From: Anaerotardibacter muris
GTDB taxonomy: Bacteria > Actinomycetota > Coriobacteriia > Coriobacteriales > Eggerthellaceae
Direction: 5' to 3'
DNA length: 64,000 bases
Assembly: GCF_943192915.1 (NCBI RefSeq)
Contig: NZ_CALPCD010000002.1
Location: 233,937-297,936 of the forward strand
Shown here: one piece after another, positions 18,653-25,746 of the stretch
Position numbering within the stretch: the first letter of the stretch is position 1
Layout of the letters: the number at the start of each line of letters is the position of its first letter
Notes under the pieces: generated by a model
Told to the model about the DNA's origin: nothing
Database searches by the model: none
The model's input: the letters and a program-made list of their open reading frames with translations, nothing else
Program-made: the position numbers and the translations under genes

Positions 18653-20425
18653 TTAACCGATCTGACCAGTAGCGTTAAGGTCTTCCATTTCGTTGCCACC
18701 TGCCAAAGGACCAGTGACCGGCTGCGGGTTCAGATAGCTGATGTGACCTGATTCCTTACCAGAGTGGATCGAGAGCTCGCAGCAGACCATAGTCGGCTTC
18801 TTGGATGCCACACCTTCTGCAACGTACTTCTCTACTTCTTCAGGAGTGGTCGCATAATATGCCTGGCCGCCGAATGCTTCCATGATCTTCTCGTAATGGC
18901 CCTTTGCCGAAAGGGTAAGAGGCGAAGGATCGCCATCGTTGCCAAGGTTCTCGAAGTCGCCACGGTAAACGCCGCCGTTATTCAGGACCACTACCGTCAC
19001 CGGCAGGTTGTAGCGGCACACCGTTTCAACTTCCATACCATCGAAACCGAATGCGCTATCGCCGTGGATCGAGATGACCGGCTTACCCGTGGTCACCGCA
19101 GCGCCGATCGCATAGGGAAGACCAACGCCCATAACACCCCAGGTGCCGCAATCGAGTCGATGACGCGGCAGGTACATGTCTACGATGTCACGGCAGATAT
19201 CCAGTGCGTTCGCACCTTCATTGGTGATATATACGTCATGGTTCGCATCGGTGACCTTCTTGATAGCGCCCAAGGCGTTGTAGTGGGTCATGGGAACTTC
19301 AGTAGAGTTCACGCGCGTTGCGAACTTCGCGTTGCTAGCCTCGCTCTTCTCGACGATGCCCTGCATCCAAGCGGGGTCAGCCTTGAAGGGATGTGCTGCC
19401 AGATATTCATTGAACAGCTTCACCGTGGACTTGATGTCGCCAACCACTGGAGCAGCGATGTAGCGTGAGTTGTCGATCTCTTGCGGGTCGATATCCACCT
19501 GGATGAACTTCACATCGGGGTTCCATTGCTTGCCCTTGCCGAAACCGAGCATCCAATTCAGGCGAGCACCCAGCATGACCACCACGTCAGCTTCGCGCAT
19601 GGTGGCACCACGGTCGCTCGCTGCATTCTGAGGATGATCATCGGGCAGCAGACCCTTCGCCATGGACATTGCCAGGTAAGGTGCGCCTACCGATTCGACG
19701 AACTGCTTGATCTCATCGTCTGCCTGAGCATAAGCTGCGCCCTTGCCCAGATAGATGAGGGGCTTCTTTGCTGAAGCCAAAAGCTTCATCGCAGCTTCAA
19801 CGCTGGACTCTGAAGGGATCACTGCTGGAGCGGGGTCATTGACCGCATAGATGAGCTGATCGGCTTCTGCCTGGGGCATGGTCTGACCGAGCATGTCGCC
19901 AGGAAGGTCGATGTAAACACCGCCAGGGCGTCCAGAAGATGCGGCGCGGATCGCGCGTGCGAATGCCAGCGGAATATCTTCGATCTTGTCGACACGATAA
20001 GCAGCCTTAGCGAACTGCTTCGCATAGTTGTATTGGTCCATGCCTTCGTAGTCGCCTTCGCCCATGTCGATCAGTTCACGCGAAGATGAGCCGCTCATCA
20101 TGATAACGGGCCAACCATTTTCGGTAGCTTCTTTCAAAGGGATGATGCCATTCAGGAATCCTGGAGCAGAGACCGTCAGGTAGATGCCAGGCTTACCCGT
20201 GATGAAACCTGCAGCTGCTGCAGCATTGCCTGCATCAGATTCATGCCTCAGGCCAATATACCTGATGCCTTTGCCCTGCGCGATACGAGCGACGTCGGTG
20301 ACAGGAATACCGATAACGCCATAGAGCTTGTCCATGCCGTTCTTCAGCATGGTCTGCACCACCATGTGCATGCCGTCGGTCATCGTCTGATCGCCAGGGT
20401 TCGTGGTTGCGTTTGCACTTGCCAT
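18653..20425 (-). CDS. oxc: Oxalyl-CoA decarboxylase
   Basis: Thiamine-diphosphate enzyme that converts oxalyl-CoA to formyl-CoA and CO2, 590 residues. The N-terminal PYR domain has IGLRHESDAGNAAAAAGF, with the conserved Glu region, and TVSAPGFLNGI. The central domain contains PLIYLGKGAAYAQ. The C-terminal PP domain carries the ThDP/Mg motif HGDSAFGFDGMEVET...VVLNNGG. Start ATG 20425 is set by AAAGGAGG seven bases upstream; an ATG eleven codons earlier lacks a site. It is the first gene of the minus-strand oxalate set and divergent from the second CoA-transferase, so both could share control in the 376-bp gap. Close similarity to other ThDP decarboxylases exists, but the neighbours support Oxc. 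Confidence 0.94.
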   Translation of the reverse strand: MASANATTNPGDQTMTDGMHMVVQTMLKNGMDKLYGVIGIPVTDVARIAQGKGIRYIGLRHESDAGNAAAAAGFITGKPGIYLTVSAPGFLNGIIPLKEATENGWPVIMMSGSSSRELIDMGEGDYEGMDQYNYAKQFAKAAYRVDKIEDIPLAFARAIRAASSGRPGGVYIDLPGDMLGQTMPQAEADQLIYAVNDPAPAVIPSESSVEAAMKLLASAKKPLIYLGKGAAYAQADDEIKQFVESVGAPYLAMSMAKGLLPDDHPQNAASDRGATMREADVVVMLGARLNWMLGFGKGKQWNPDVKFIQVDIDPQEIDNSRYIAAPVVGDIKSTVKLFNEYLAAHPFKADPAWMQGIVEKSEASNAKFATRVNSTEVPMTHYNALGAIKKVTDANHDVYITNEGANALDICRDIVDMYLPRHRLDCGTWGVMGVGLPYAIGAAVTTGKPVISIHGDSAFGFDGMEVETVCRYNLPVTVVVLNNGGVYRGDFENLGNDGDPSPLTLSAKGHYEKIMEAFGGQAYYATTPEEVEKYVAEGVASKKPTMVCCELSIHSGKESGHISYLNPQPVTGPLAGGNEMEDLNATGQIG

Positions 20426-20801
20426 TTTATTTCCTCCTTTAAGGATGGTTCTTATCAAAGCGTTTCGAGTTGCAATGATCGGGAGGATGCGAATGGCTGG
20501 TGGCCTGCTCTTCCAAGCATTGTTTCGCGAAGGCTTTTGCTTCCAAACACCCTTTACGTTATTCCTCTGTCGCAGAATGAACGACCAGGATCGCCCTACG
20601 TTGCCTCGCGGTTACCTTTTTGGGGATTTGCTGACGCATAGAGACGGGCAAAAAGAGAAAAGCGATGGCCTAAGGTTACGCATCGGTGAAGGCTGCAGAG
20701 CCAGAACCGCCGCCAAAATGATTCACGATAGAATGGTAGAGCCGGTCACGCGATCGGCTCAATGAAGTGAAAAGCCCACCACAAAAGTAAAGGCGGACAT
20801 C
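20426..20801. other. Divergent intergenic region of the oxalate locus
   Basis: A 376-bp stretch without a credible gene between oxc (minus) and the second CoA-transferase (plus). Short frames here lack ribosome sites. It holds the oxc ribosome site (AAAGGAGG), a TAGAAT box at 20729-20734 that could be a -10 for the plus gene, and the inverted repeat at 20739-20760. I see no second clear promoter. Confidence 0.6.
20739..20760. promoter_or_regulatory. Candidate operator: 9-4-9 inverted repeat upstream of the second CoA-transferase gene
   Basis: GAGCCGGTC, four bases, GATCGGCTC, with one mismatch (or wobble). It lies 41 bp upstream of the start at 20802 and just behind a TAGAAT -10-like box. 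Its position fits a repressor site or a leader hairpin. No regulator gene adjoins it. Confidence 0.4.
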
Positions 20802-22163
20802 ATGGCTACCAACTCAGATACCATTCTCAAACCAGCCGATAAACCCGATACCCCAGCAAAGCTTCGCGAAGATCTTGCTGTCCCTGGCGAAGTTGCCACA
20901 GCGCCGCTCGATGGCGTCTTGGTCATCGACATGACCCAGGTGCAATCAGGTCCTACCTGCACGCAGATGCTGGCATGGTTCGGCGCTGAAGTGATCAAGA
21001 TCGAGAAGCTCACTGGCGACCAGACTCGCGGCGAACTTCGCGATATCCCTGGCGAAGACTCGCTCTACTTCCTGCAGCTGAACAGCAACAAGAAGTCATT
21101 GACCTTGAATCTGAAGACCGAAAACGGCAAGAAGATCATGGCCGACCTGATCAAGAGCGCCGACATCTTCGTTGAGAACCTTCATCCTGGTGCCATCGAA
21201 GAGCTGGGCTTTGGTTGGGAAGATGTTCACAAGATGAACCCGCGCGTGATCATGGGTTCCATCAAGGGATTCAATCCGCATTCACGATTTGAGAACCTGA
21301 AGTGCTTCGAGACCGTTGCTCAGTCCACGGGCGGTAATGCCACGGTAACAGGCTGGAACGAAGGCGACTACAACGTGCCCACCATGGCTGGTGCTTCCAC
21401 TGGTGACGCGAATTCGGGCATGCATCTGTTAACGGGCCTGATGGCTGCGCTCTTCCAGCGCGAGAAGACAGGCAAGGGCTGCTATGTATATCAGTCCATG
21501 CAGAACGCCGCGATGAACTTGTGCCGCACCAAGCTTCACGATCAGATCCTGCTCGATAAGACCGGAGTGCTGCCAGAATATCCCACCTATCCCGATGGCA
21601 AGACTGGCGATACCGTACCACGCCAGGAAAATTCCGAAGGTGGCGGAGAGATCAGCTGGATCTACAAGTGCAAGGGCTGGGAGACCGACCCGAACGCTTA
21701 TGCGTGCGTCATCGTGCAGTGGGATGAAGCAGGCTTCGAGAAATTCTGCCACGCTATCGGTTTCGAAGATTGGCTCACCGATCCGAAGTTCTCCACGTCT
21801 ACCGAGCGCTTCAATCATAAGAAAGAGATCCGCGCAGCCATCGAGAAATTCACCATGACCAAGGACAAGTATGAGGTGGCGCAGATCCTCGGCGATGCAG
21901 GCGTGCCCTGTGGTCCTGTGCTCAGCTGGAAAGAGATCGAGAACGATCAGGAGCTGAAGGACGCCAAGATGATCGTAGAGGTGGACGAAGGCGGTAAGCG
22001 CGGCACGTACCTGACGCTTGGTTGCCCTACGTTCTTCTCGAACTATTCCCCCGATATCACGCGCGCTCCGAAGCTGGGCGAAAACAACGTTGAGATCTTG
22101 ACCCGCCTGGGCTATTCCAGCAGCGAGATCGATCAGCTGAAAACCGACAACGTCATCGCCTAA
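20802..22163 (+). CDS. Formyl-CoA:oxalate CoA-transferase-like class III CoA-transferase (paralogue 2)
   Basis: A 453-residue class III CoA-transferase clearly related to the gene at 12105 but with an N-terminal extension of about 30 residues before the family start (VIDMTQVQSGPTCTQMLAWF). The catalytic Asp is in GDANSGMHLL, and the C-terminal region shows KGWETDPNAYACVI and GVPCGPVLSWKEIEND. The glycine loop reads EGGGE, again unlike Frc GGGGQ and unlike paralogue 1. AAAGGCGGA lies before ATG 20802. It is divergent from oxc. The two paralogues may differ in CoA donor (formyl-CoA for recycling, acetyl- or succinyl-CoA for priming), as YfdW and YfdE do in E. coli. This division of labour is inference. 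Confidence 0.9.
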   Translation: MATNSDTILKPADKPDTPAKLREDLAVPGEVATAPLDGVLVIDMTQVQSGPTCTQMLAWFGAEVIKIEKLTGDQTRGELRDIPGEDSLYFLQLNSNKKSLTLNLKTENGKKIMADLIKSADIFVENLHPGAIEELGFGWEDVHKMNPRVIMGSIKGFNPHSRFENLKCFETVAQSTGGNATVTGWNEGDYNVPTMAGASTGDANSGMHLLTGLMAALFQREKTGKGCYVYQSMQNAAMNLCRTKLHDQILLDKTGVLPEYPTYPDGKTGDTVPRQENSEGGGEISWIYKCKGWETDPNAYACVIVQWDEAGFEKFCHAIGFEDWLTDPKFSTSTERFNHKKEIRAAIEKFTMTKDKYEVAQILGDAGVPCGPVLSWKEIENDQELKDAKMIVEVDEGGKRGTYLTLGCPTFFSNYSPDITRAPKLGENNVEILTRLGYSSSEIDQLKTDNVIA

Positions 22164-22171
22164 CCAGCCCT

Positions 22172-22279
22172 GGGGACAGGTCCCAAACCGTCCGGGACAC
22201 TTCGGGGACAGGCCAGGAGTACCAAATGGGATCTCTGGCCTGTCCCTTTTTCGTCCGGGCCAGTTTGGGGCCTGTCCCC
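22172..22279. repeat. Nested palindromic repeat, copy C (terminator-like)
   Basis: The outer arms GGGGACAGG (22172-22180) and CCTGTCCCC (22271-22279) continue as imperfect complements (CCAAAC/GTTTGG). The inner arms GGGACAGGCCAG (22205-22216) and CTGGCCTGTCCC (22235-22246) are perfect, followed by TTTTT. It starts 9 nt behind the CoA-transferase stop. Its right part closely resembles copy H at 56256. Confidence 0.88.
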
Positions 22280-22424
22280 TTTTCGTCCGATACTAACCTC
22301 ATCGCAGCTTTCACGCTGGTCGACCGTTCACACGATGGGTACTTGTACGATTCCAGGTAAGCGACTAATATAACTAACTGTCGCTTTTCATTCTTGTGAA
22401 TGGGCTGGCGGCAACCACATACAT

Positions 22425-22501
22425 TGCGGGGTGGAGCAGTCTGGTAGCTCGCCGGGCTCATAACCCGGAGGCCGTAGGTTCAAATCCTGCCCCCGCGACC
22501 A
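22425..22501 (+). tRNA. Initiator tRNA-fMet (anticodon CAT)
   Basis: A 77-nt cloverleaf with encoded CCA. The acceptor stem is GCGGGG/CCCCGC with an unpaired-type 1:72 position (T1, G72). The anticodon stem-loop is CCGGG-CTCATAA-CCCGG; the three G-C pairs GGG/CCC next to the loop are the hallmark of initiator tRNA. The T-arm GTAGGTTCAAATCCTGC is normal. A strong terminator follows directly. Confidence 0.97.
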
Positions 22502-22509
22502 AGAAAGAC

Positions 22510-22550
22510 CAGGTCAGGCGTTTGTTTTTAGCCTGACCTGTTTTCTTCTT
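22510..22550 (+). terminator. Intrinsic terminator of the tRNA gene
   Basis: Perfect 10-bp stem CAGGTCAGGC/GCCTGACCTG around an 11-nt loop, followed by TTTTCTTCTT. It begins eight bases behind the tRNA 3' end. Confidence 0.9.
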
Positions 22551-22601
22551 AGGGCGAATTTAGCCCTGGCTTACACGGGGCTTACACAGTGAATTCAGAA
22601 A

Positions 22602-22838
22602 ATGCCAACTTTCCTCATCGTCTCGCTCCTAGGGTGCATTGTCGCTGCGGTTCTTGTCAGCGTGGGAAGCTCATGGCTCACAAGCCAGCTGTTCGGCTCT
22701 TTTGGCATTACGAGGTTCTCTCTTGATACGTCCCCCTTGCTGATTGGCGGCCTTGTTTGCGGGCTTGTTCTGATCTTTTCGTGGCTGCATACTGGAGCGC
22801 TAGGAAGGTCAAAGACGTTTCAACGAGCATCCTCATAA
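22602..22838 (+). CDS. Small hypothetical membrane protein
   Basis: A 78-residue frame with two predicted membrane segments (LIVSLLGCIVAAVLVSV near the N-terminus and LLIGGLVCGLVLIFSWLH near the C-terminus). I do not recognise a family. No good ribosome site precedes ATG 22602. The frame is followed within 50 nt by a clear terminator (22886), which argues that something here is transcribed. It may be a fragment of a larger membrane protein left in a decaying island behind the tRNA. Confidence 0.4.
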   Translation: MPTFLIVSLLGCIVAAVLVSVGSSWLTSQLFGSFGITRFSLDTSPLLIGGLVCGLVLIFSWLHTGALGRSKTFQRASS

Positions 22839-22885
22839 CCGAATAGCTGGAACAGGCTCTAACATGTACGCATCTCCGAGAGATG

Positions 22886-22915
22886 AGGGTGGGACAAAAT
22901 GTCTCACCCTTTTTC
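22886..22915 (+). terminator. Intrinsic terminator with GACAAAATGTC core
   Basis: An 11-bp stem AGGGTGGGACA/TGTCTCACCCT (one G-T pair) with loop AAA is followed by TTTTTC. Its centre is nearly the same as the terminator at 23832. Confidence 0.85.
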
Positions 22916-22956
22916 ATGAGATGCGAAGCGACAGGTAAAGCCCAAATGCGCATGCC

Positions 22957-23009
22957 TTGACAGAAGTCCGATGCAATATATAATTTGCAATGTAAGATAT
23001 ATTTTGCAT
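22957..23009 (+). promoter_or_regulatory. Consensus promoter overlapped by an inverted-repeat operator
   Basis: TTGACA (22957-22962), 16 bases, TATAAT (22979-22984) is a near-perfect housekeeping promoter. The arms ATGCAATATATA (22971-22982) and TATATTTTGCAT (22998-23009) form an imperfect inverted repeat over the -10 and start site, with a further TTTGCAA between them. It lies 24 bp before the XRE regulator gene and suggests autorepression. Confidence 0.75.
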
Positions 23010-23033
23010 TTAAACTCGCTGTCTAGGAGTGCC

Positions 23034-23234
23034 ATGAAAGGCGAAAAGAACTTGCGAATGAAGAACGCCCGCAACGATGCCGGGCTCTCGCAGACGGATC
23101 TAGCAGAGCGCGTAGGGGCTACGCGTCAAACTATCGGGTTGATCGAGGCGGGCAAATACAACCCTTCGCTCAAGCTATGCAAGGCGATATGCCAAACACT
23201 TGGAAAGACACTCAACGACCTGTTCTGGGATTAA
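23034..23234 (+). CDS. Small XRE-family HTH regulator
   Basis: A 66-residue protein that is almost entirely one helix-turn-helix domain: MKNARNDAGLSQTDLAERVG, then ATRQTIGLIEAGKYNPSL, then CKAICQTLGKTLNDLFW. This is the compact YozG type of DNA-binding protein. TAGGAGT precedes ATG 23034; a longer frame from 22971 would overlap the promoter and is rejected. It is followed 7 nt later by a four-helix membrane protein, a common pairing for this regulator class. It probably binds the ATGCAA repeats over its own promoter. Confidence 0.92.
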   Translation: MKGEKNLRMKNARNDAGLSQTDLAERVGATRQTIGLIEAGKYNPSLKLCKAICQTLGKTLNDLFWD

Positions 23235-23241
23235 GGGGGAA

Positions 23242-23808
23242 ATGATGAACCTTATCAAACGATGGAATGCCTTCATGGGCCCTAAGGACGAGCGCCTTGA
23301 ATCAGAGTCCAACCGCTGCATGCGCGTCGGCTACACCATATTGCTCGCAGGGGCGGGAATCGCTGCCTACTACGGGATCATGGTCAACCAGGTTGCGGAC
23401 ACGACGGACACCCCGATCTACACCAGCGTCGGCCAAGATGTATTTCCGGTATCGGGCGTTATCGCCGTGGCCATTCTCGTATCCTGTCTTATTACTCTAG
23501 GGATGCAGATGAAGGCGGGTATCGTTGACGAGCATGTGCGCATGGCGACCATCGATCATGTGCCTTGGGGTTTCTGCGCCATCATTGGTGTGATTAGCGG
23601 CGCGATGTTGGGAGTCATCACTGCGACCATGCGCATGCTGGCGGAAATTCAGATCGTTGGCATTGAGAACGTGACTTGGGCTGGCGATCTGGCTATGGGT
23701 GTCGTTTTCTTCGTGATGGCATTTGTCCTGGGCACCTTCGGAACTGCCGCATATATCAAGTCCGCAATCGTTGGGCGAGCCAAGCAGGACAGTCTACTCG
23801 AAGATTAG
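23242..23808 (+). CDS. Conserved membrane protein paired with XRE regulator
   Basis: A 188-residue protein with four predicted membrane helices in two pairs: VGYTILLAGAGIAAYYGIMV, VSGVIAVAILVSCLITLGM, FCAIIGVISGAMLGVIT and AMGVVFFVMAFVLGTF. Charged termini (KDERLESESNR, GRAKQDSLLED) face the cytosol. GGGGG lies just before two adjacent ATG codons at 23242 and 23245, either of which could be used. The gene is 7 nt behind the XRE gene and ends at a strong terminator. It resembles uncharacterised DUF families found next to YozG-like regulators in Firmicutes and Actinobacteria; no function is assigned. Confidence 0.82.
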   Translation: MMNLIKRWNAFMGPKDERLESESNRCMRVGYTILLAGAGIAAYYGIMVNQVADTTDTPIYTSVGQDVFPVSGVIAVAILVSCLITLGMQMKAGIVDEHVRMATIDHVPWGFCAIIGVISGAMLGVITATMRMLAEIQIVGIENVTWAGDLAMGVVFFVMAFVLGTFGTAAYIKSAIVGRAKQDSLLED

Positions 23809-23831
23809 ATTCAGATAATTTGACCGATCTC

Positions 23832-23864
23832 CTTGGTGCTGAGACAAAATGTCCCAGCACCAAG
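23832..23864. terminator. Intrinsic terminator with GACAAAATGTC core
   Basis: CTTGGTGCTG-A-GACA-AAA-TGTC-C-CAGCACCAAG is a long, almost perfect hairpin behind the XRE/membrane operon and in front of the convergent integrase remnant. The inner GACA-AAA-TGTC equals that of the terminator at 22886. Confidence 0.8.
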
Positions 23865-23871
23865 AAACTGT

Positions 23872-24384
23872 CTAGCCTGCCTTTTCAAGAACAGCGAGCA
23901 TTGCTCTGAGCTCCTCGACGGAGAACGGGATGGATTCTGGTGTGATGCCCTCTAACCGTTTTGGATCGAATTCCGCGTTCTGCTCTTCCATCTCAGCCCT
24001 GCGCTGTTCAACTTCACGTTGAAAAACGCTGCAGATATCATCGAAAGCACCTTCGATATACTTGACCGCTTGCTGTTTGGCTTCGGGATCCACATCAGCA
24101 TAAATATCGAGAGTCATGGAAGGATTCGCTCCTCACGCGAGAGGGAGTTGATGGGTGTTTTAACACGTTTTGGCGGCTTACAGAAGTTGCAGGGGTTCTT
24201 GGTAAGAAGCTCTTGCGCGATGGCGTAGTTGAGAGCTTGCTTTAAGAGCCTGAAGCACTTCGAGATACTCTTCGGTGAGTGGCCATCCTCGGACATCTTC
24301 GCCATCCATCGGTTTGTCTACGTCTTCGCTTCTCAGTGGTTCACGCTGGCGGGTGTTTCTTTTGAGTAGGGTCGGCATTTTCAC
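23872..24384 (-). pseudogene. Decayed tyrosine integrase
   Basis: Three integrase pieces lie in different frames. The first piece (from about 24384) reads into LRSEDVDKP. It seems to continue after a one-base shift near 24308 as MAKMSEDGHSPKSISK...LKQALNYAIAQELLTKNP, the SAM-like core-binding domain, ending LSREER. Then, in a third frame, MTLDIYADVDPEAKQQA (24117 to 23872) is the C-terminus with the catalytic Tyr context LDIYADV. The catalytic Arg-Lys-His-Arg region between them is missing, a deletion of roughly 150 residues compared with normal integrases. The gene cannot make an active recombinase. Its place near the initiator tRNA suggests an old integration there. Confidence 0.8.
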
Positions 24385-24444
24385 GCGTTGCTTCTGTTAC
24401 GTATGGTATAAATGTATCGGCGGCTGAATAAGCGGCTATCAAGC

Positions 24445-24470
24445 GCCGGGGGCTTATCCCCCGGCATTTT
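24445..24470. terminator. GC-rich hairpin upstream of the DUF3800 gene
   Basis: Perfect 8-bp stem GCCGGGGG/CCCCCGGC with loop CTTAT, followed by ATTTTC. It lies 16 nt before the DUF3800 start, so it could block incoming plus-strand transcripts or fold in the leader of that mRNA. Confidence 0.55.
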
Positions 24471-24485
24471 CATTAAGGGGTCCAT

Positions 24486-25163
24486 TTGAAAGAGCTTAGC
24501 GTCTTTTGCGATGAATCAGGCATTCAAGAAGGTGGGTCGAAATACTACCTGGTAACCATGGTGATGCATGACCAGTCGAATTCGCTAATCGATGCACTTA
24601 ATCATTATGAGCATTCACTTGCAAAGCGAGATTTACCCGATATTCCGTTTCATGCTACCCCACTAATGAGAGGCTATGATCAATATAAGAATCTCGACAT
24701 GGAGATGCGTAAGAAGCTTCTCTCCTCATTCGGAATCCTCGTTCAACGTCTTCCGATTCATTACAAGAGCTTTGCTTTTAAAAGCAAAGAGTTCAAAACT
24801 GCAGACACTCTGCAAGTGCAGCTGAGGCGCAAGATGGTTGATTTCTTGTTTGACGAGATAGACCTCTTGCAATCCTTCGACATCGTAAAGGTCTATTACG
24901 ACAACGGTCAAACCGCCGTAACCGCTGCCCTCCATGCAGCCATGGAGTATGTCTTATCTAAAGATGTACCGCTTTATCGCGATTCTGATTACAAAGCCTA
25001 TCGTCTAGCGCAAGTCGCTGATTATCTTTGCGAGATTGAACTTGCTGCAATCAAGTACGAGAACCATGACGAAACGCGAACCGATATAAAGTTCTTCGGT
25101 AGTATCGGATCCTTTAAGAAGAACTGGTTGAAGCAAGCAAGGCGAAAGAGCATCGACAGATAA
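24486..25163 (+). CDS. DUF3800 domain protein
   Basis: A 225-residue protein of the DUF3800 family, which has a predicted RNase H-like fold and is common in mobile elements and near defence genes. It starts LSVFCDESGIQEG, where DES is the conserved acidic motif. VKVYYDNGQ lies mid-chain, and LAQVADYLCEIELAAIKYEN near the C-terminus is the family D-x-x pattern. Translation starts at TTG 24486 behind AAGGGG. Base composition is visibly AT-richer than the flanking chromosome, which fits horizontal gain. No partner gene follows. Nuclease activity is suggested by the fold only and is unproven. Confidence 0.88.
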   Translation: MKELSVFCDESGIQEGGSKYYLVTMVMHDQSNSLIDALNHYEHSLAKRDLPDIPFHATPLMRGYDQYKNLDMEMRKKLLSSFGILVQRLPIHYKSFAFKSKEFKTADTLQVQLRRKMVDFLFDEIDLLQSFDIVKVYYDNGQTAVTAALHAAMEYVLSKDVPLYRDSDYKAYRLAQVADYLCEIELAAIKYENHDETRTDIKFFGSIGSFKKNWLKQARRKSIDR

Positions 25164-25437
25164 GAAAGCTATCGATGCCTCTCATTTTGTCCTGATCTTT
25201 CCTATTCCCGAATTCTTAAAAAATTGAGCTTTTGGGAATAGCACGTTTCGGCTCCGTGAGAACGAAGCACTCGAGAGCTGCAGCGAGTGAAAGGTCGCAA
25301 TGATTACTTGTCCGAATCGACTGAAAAAGCTACGAAATTCAGTCGAAACGGACACCCAAAGTCGGTGCAGATGGGCACGAAAGCCTGTCCAAATGCACCG
25401 CATTCTGCGCGATAGGCTTAGCGCAAAACGCCTTCAG
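25164..25437. other. Gene-free end of the island, with an 8-bp inverted repeat
   Basis: No credible gene is seen between the DUF3800 stop and the thioredoxin gene. CTATTCCC (25202-25209) and GGGAATAG (25234-25241) are inverted around 24 AT-rich bases and could be the DUF3800 terminator. No copy of the tRNA 3' end is present, so no right attachment site can be named. Confidence 0.5.
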
Positions 25438-25746
25438 TTAATTCGCTTTCACCATCTCTAGTAAGGATGGCAGTGGCCATTCGCCAACGTGTTCGGCAAC
25501 GGGCGCACCATTCTCGAACAGGACATAGGTGGGAAAACCATTCGGTGCGTATTCTTGAGCAAGCTCCGGATTCTTATCCACGTCCACTTGGTACACGGAC
25601 ACCTCGCCACGCAGCATATCGGCAGCTTCATCGGTGATGGGCTGCTGACGCTGGCAATGCGGGCACCACGTGGCAAAGAATTCCACCAGGACTTTGCCTG
25701 TTGCTACCTTCTGTTGAAAATCTATCTGAGAAAGTTCCGGTTGCAT
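25438..25746 (-). CDS. Thioredoxin-like protein with CPHC active site
   Basis: A single thioredoxin fold of 102 residues with no signal peptide, so probably cytosolic. The redox motif is WCPHC (Cys28, Cys31) instead of the usual WCGPC; CPHC is the motif of oxidising DsbA. The cis-Pro motif GFPTYVLF is normal, as is VEFFATWC before the active site. AAGGAGC lies six bases before ATG 25746. It is a single gene next to the island border. The altered dipeptide should raise the redox potential compared with classic thioredoxin, so a role as a specialised reductase or isomerase is possible. Confidence 0.9.
   Translation of the reverse strand: MQPELSQIDFQQKVATGKVLVEFFATWCPHCQRQQPITDEAADMLRGEVSVYQVDVDKNPELAQEYAPNGFPTYVLFENGAPVAEHVGEWPLPSLLEMVKAN

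Noticed and set aside
20243..20765. Two overlapping plus-strand frames in the oxalate divergent gap
   Set aside because: They overlap the oxc start region or the gap, have no ribosome site and no motif.
22480..25437. Right attachment site of the island (second copy of the tRNA 3' end)
   Set aside because: I looked for repeats of CAAATCCTGCCCCCGCGACC in the following 3 kb and found none, so no att pair can be stated.
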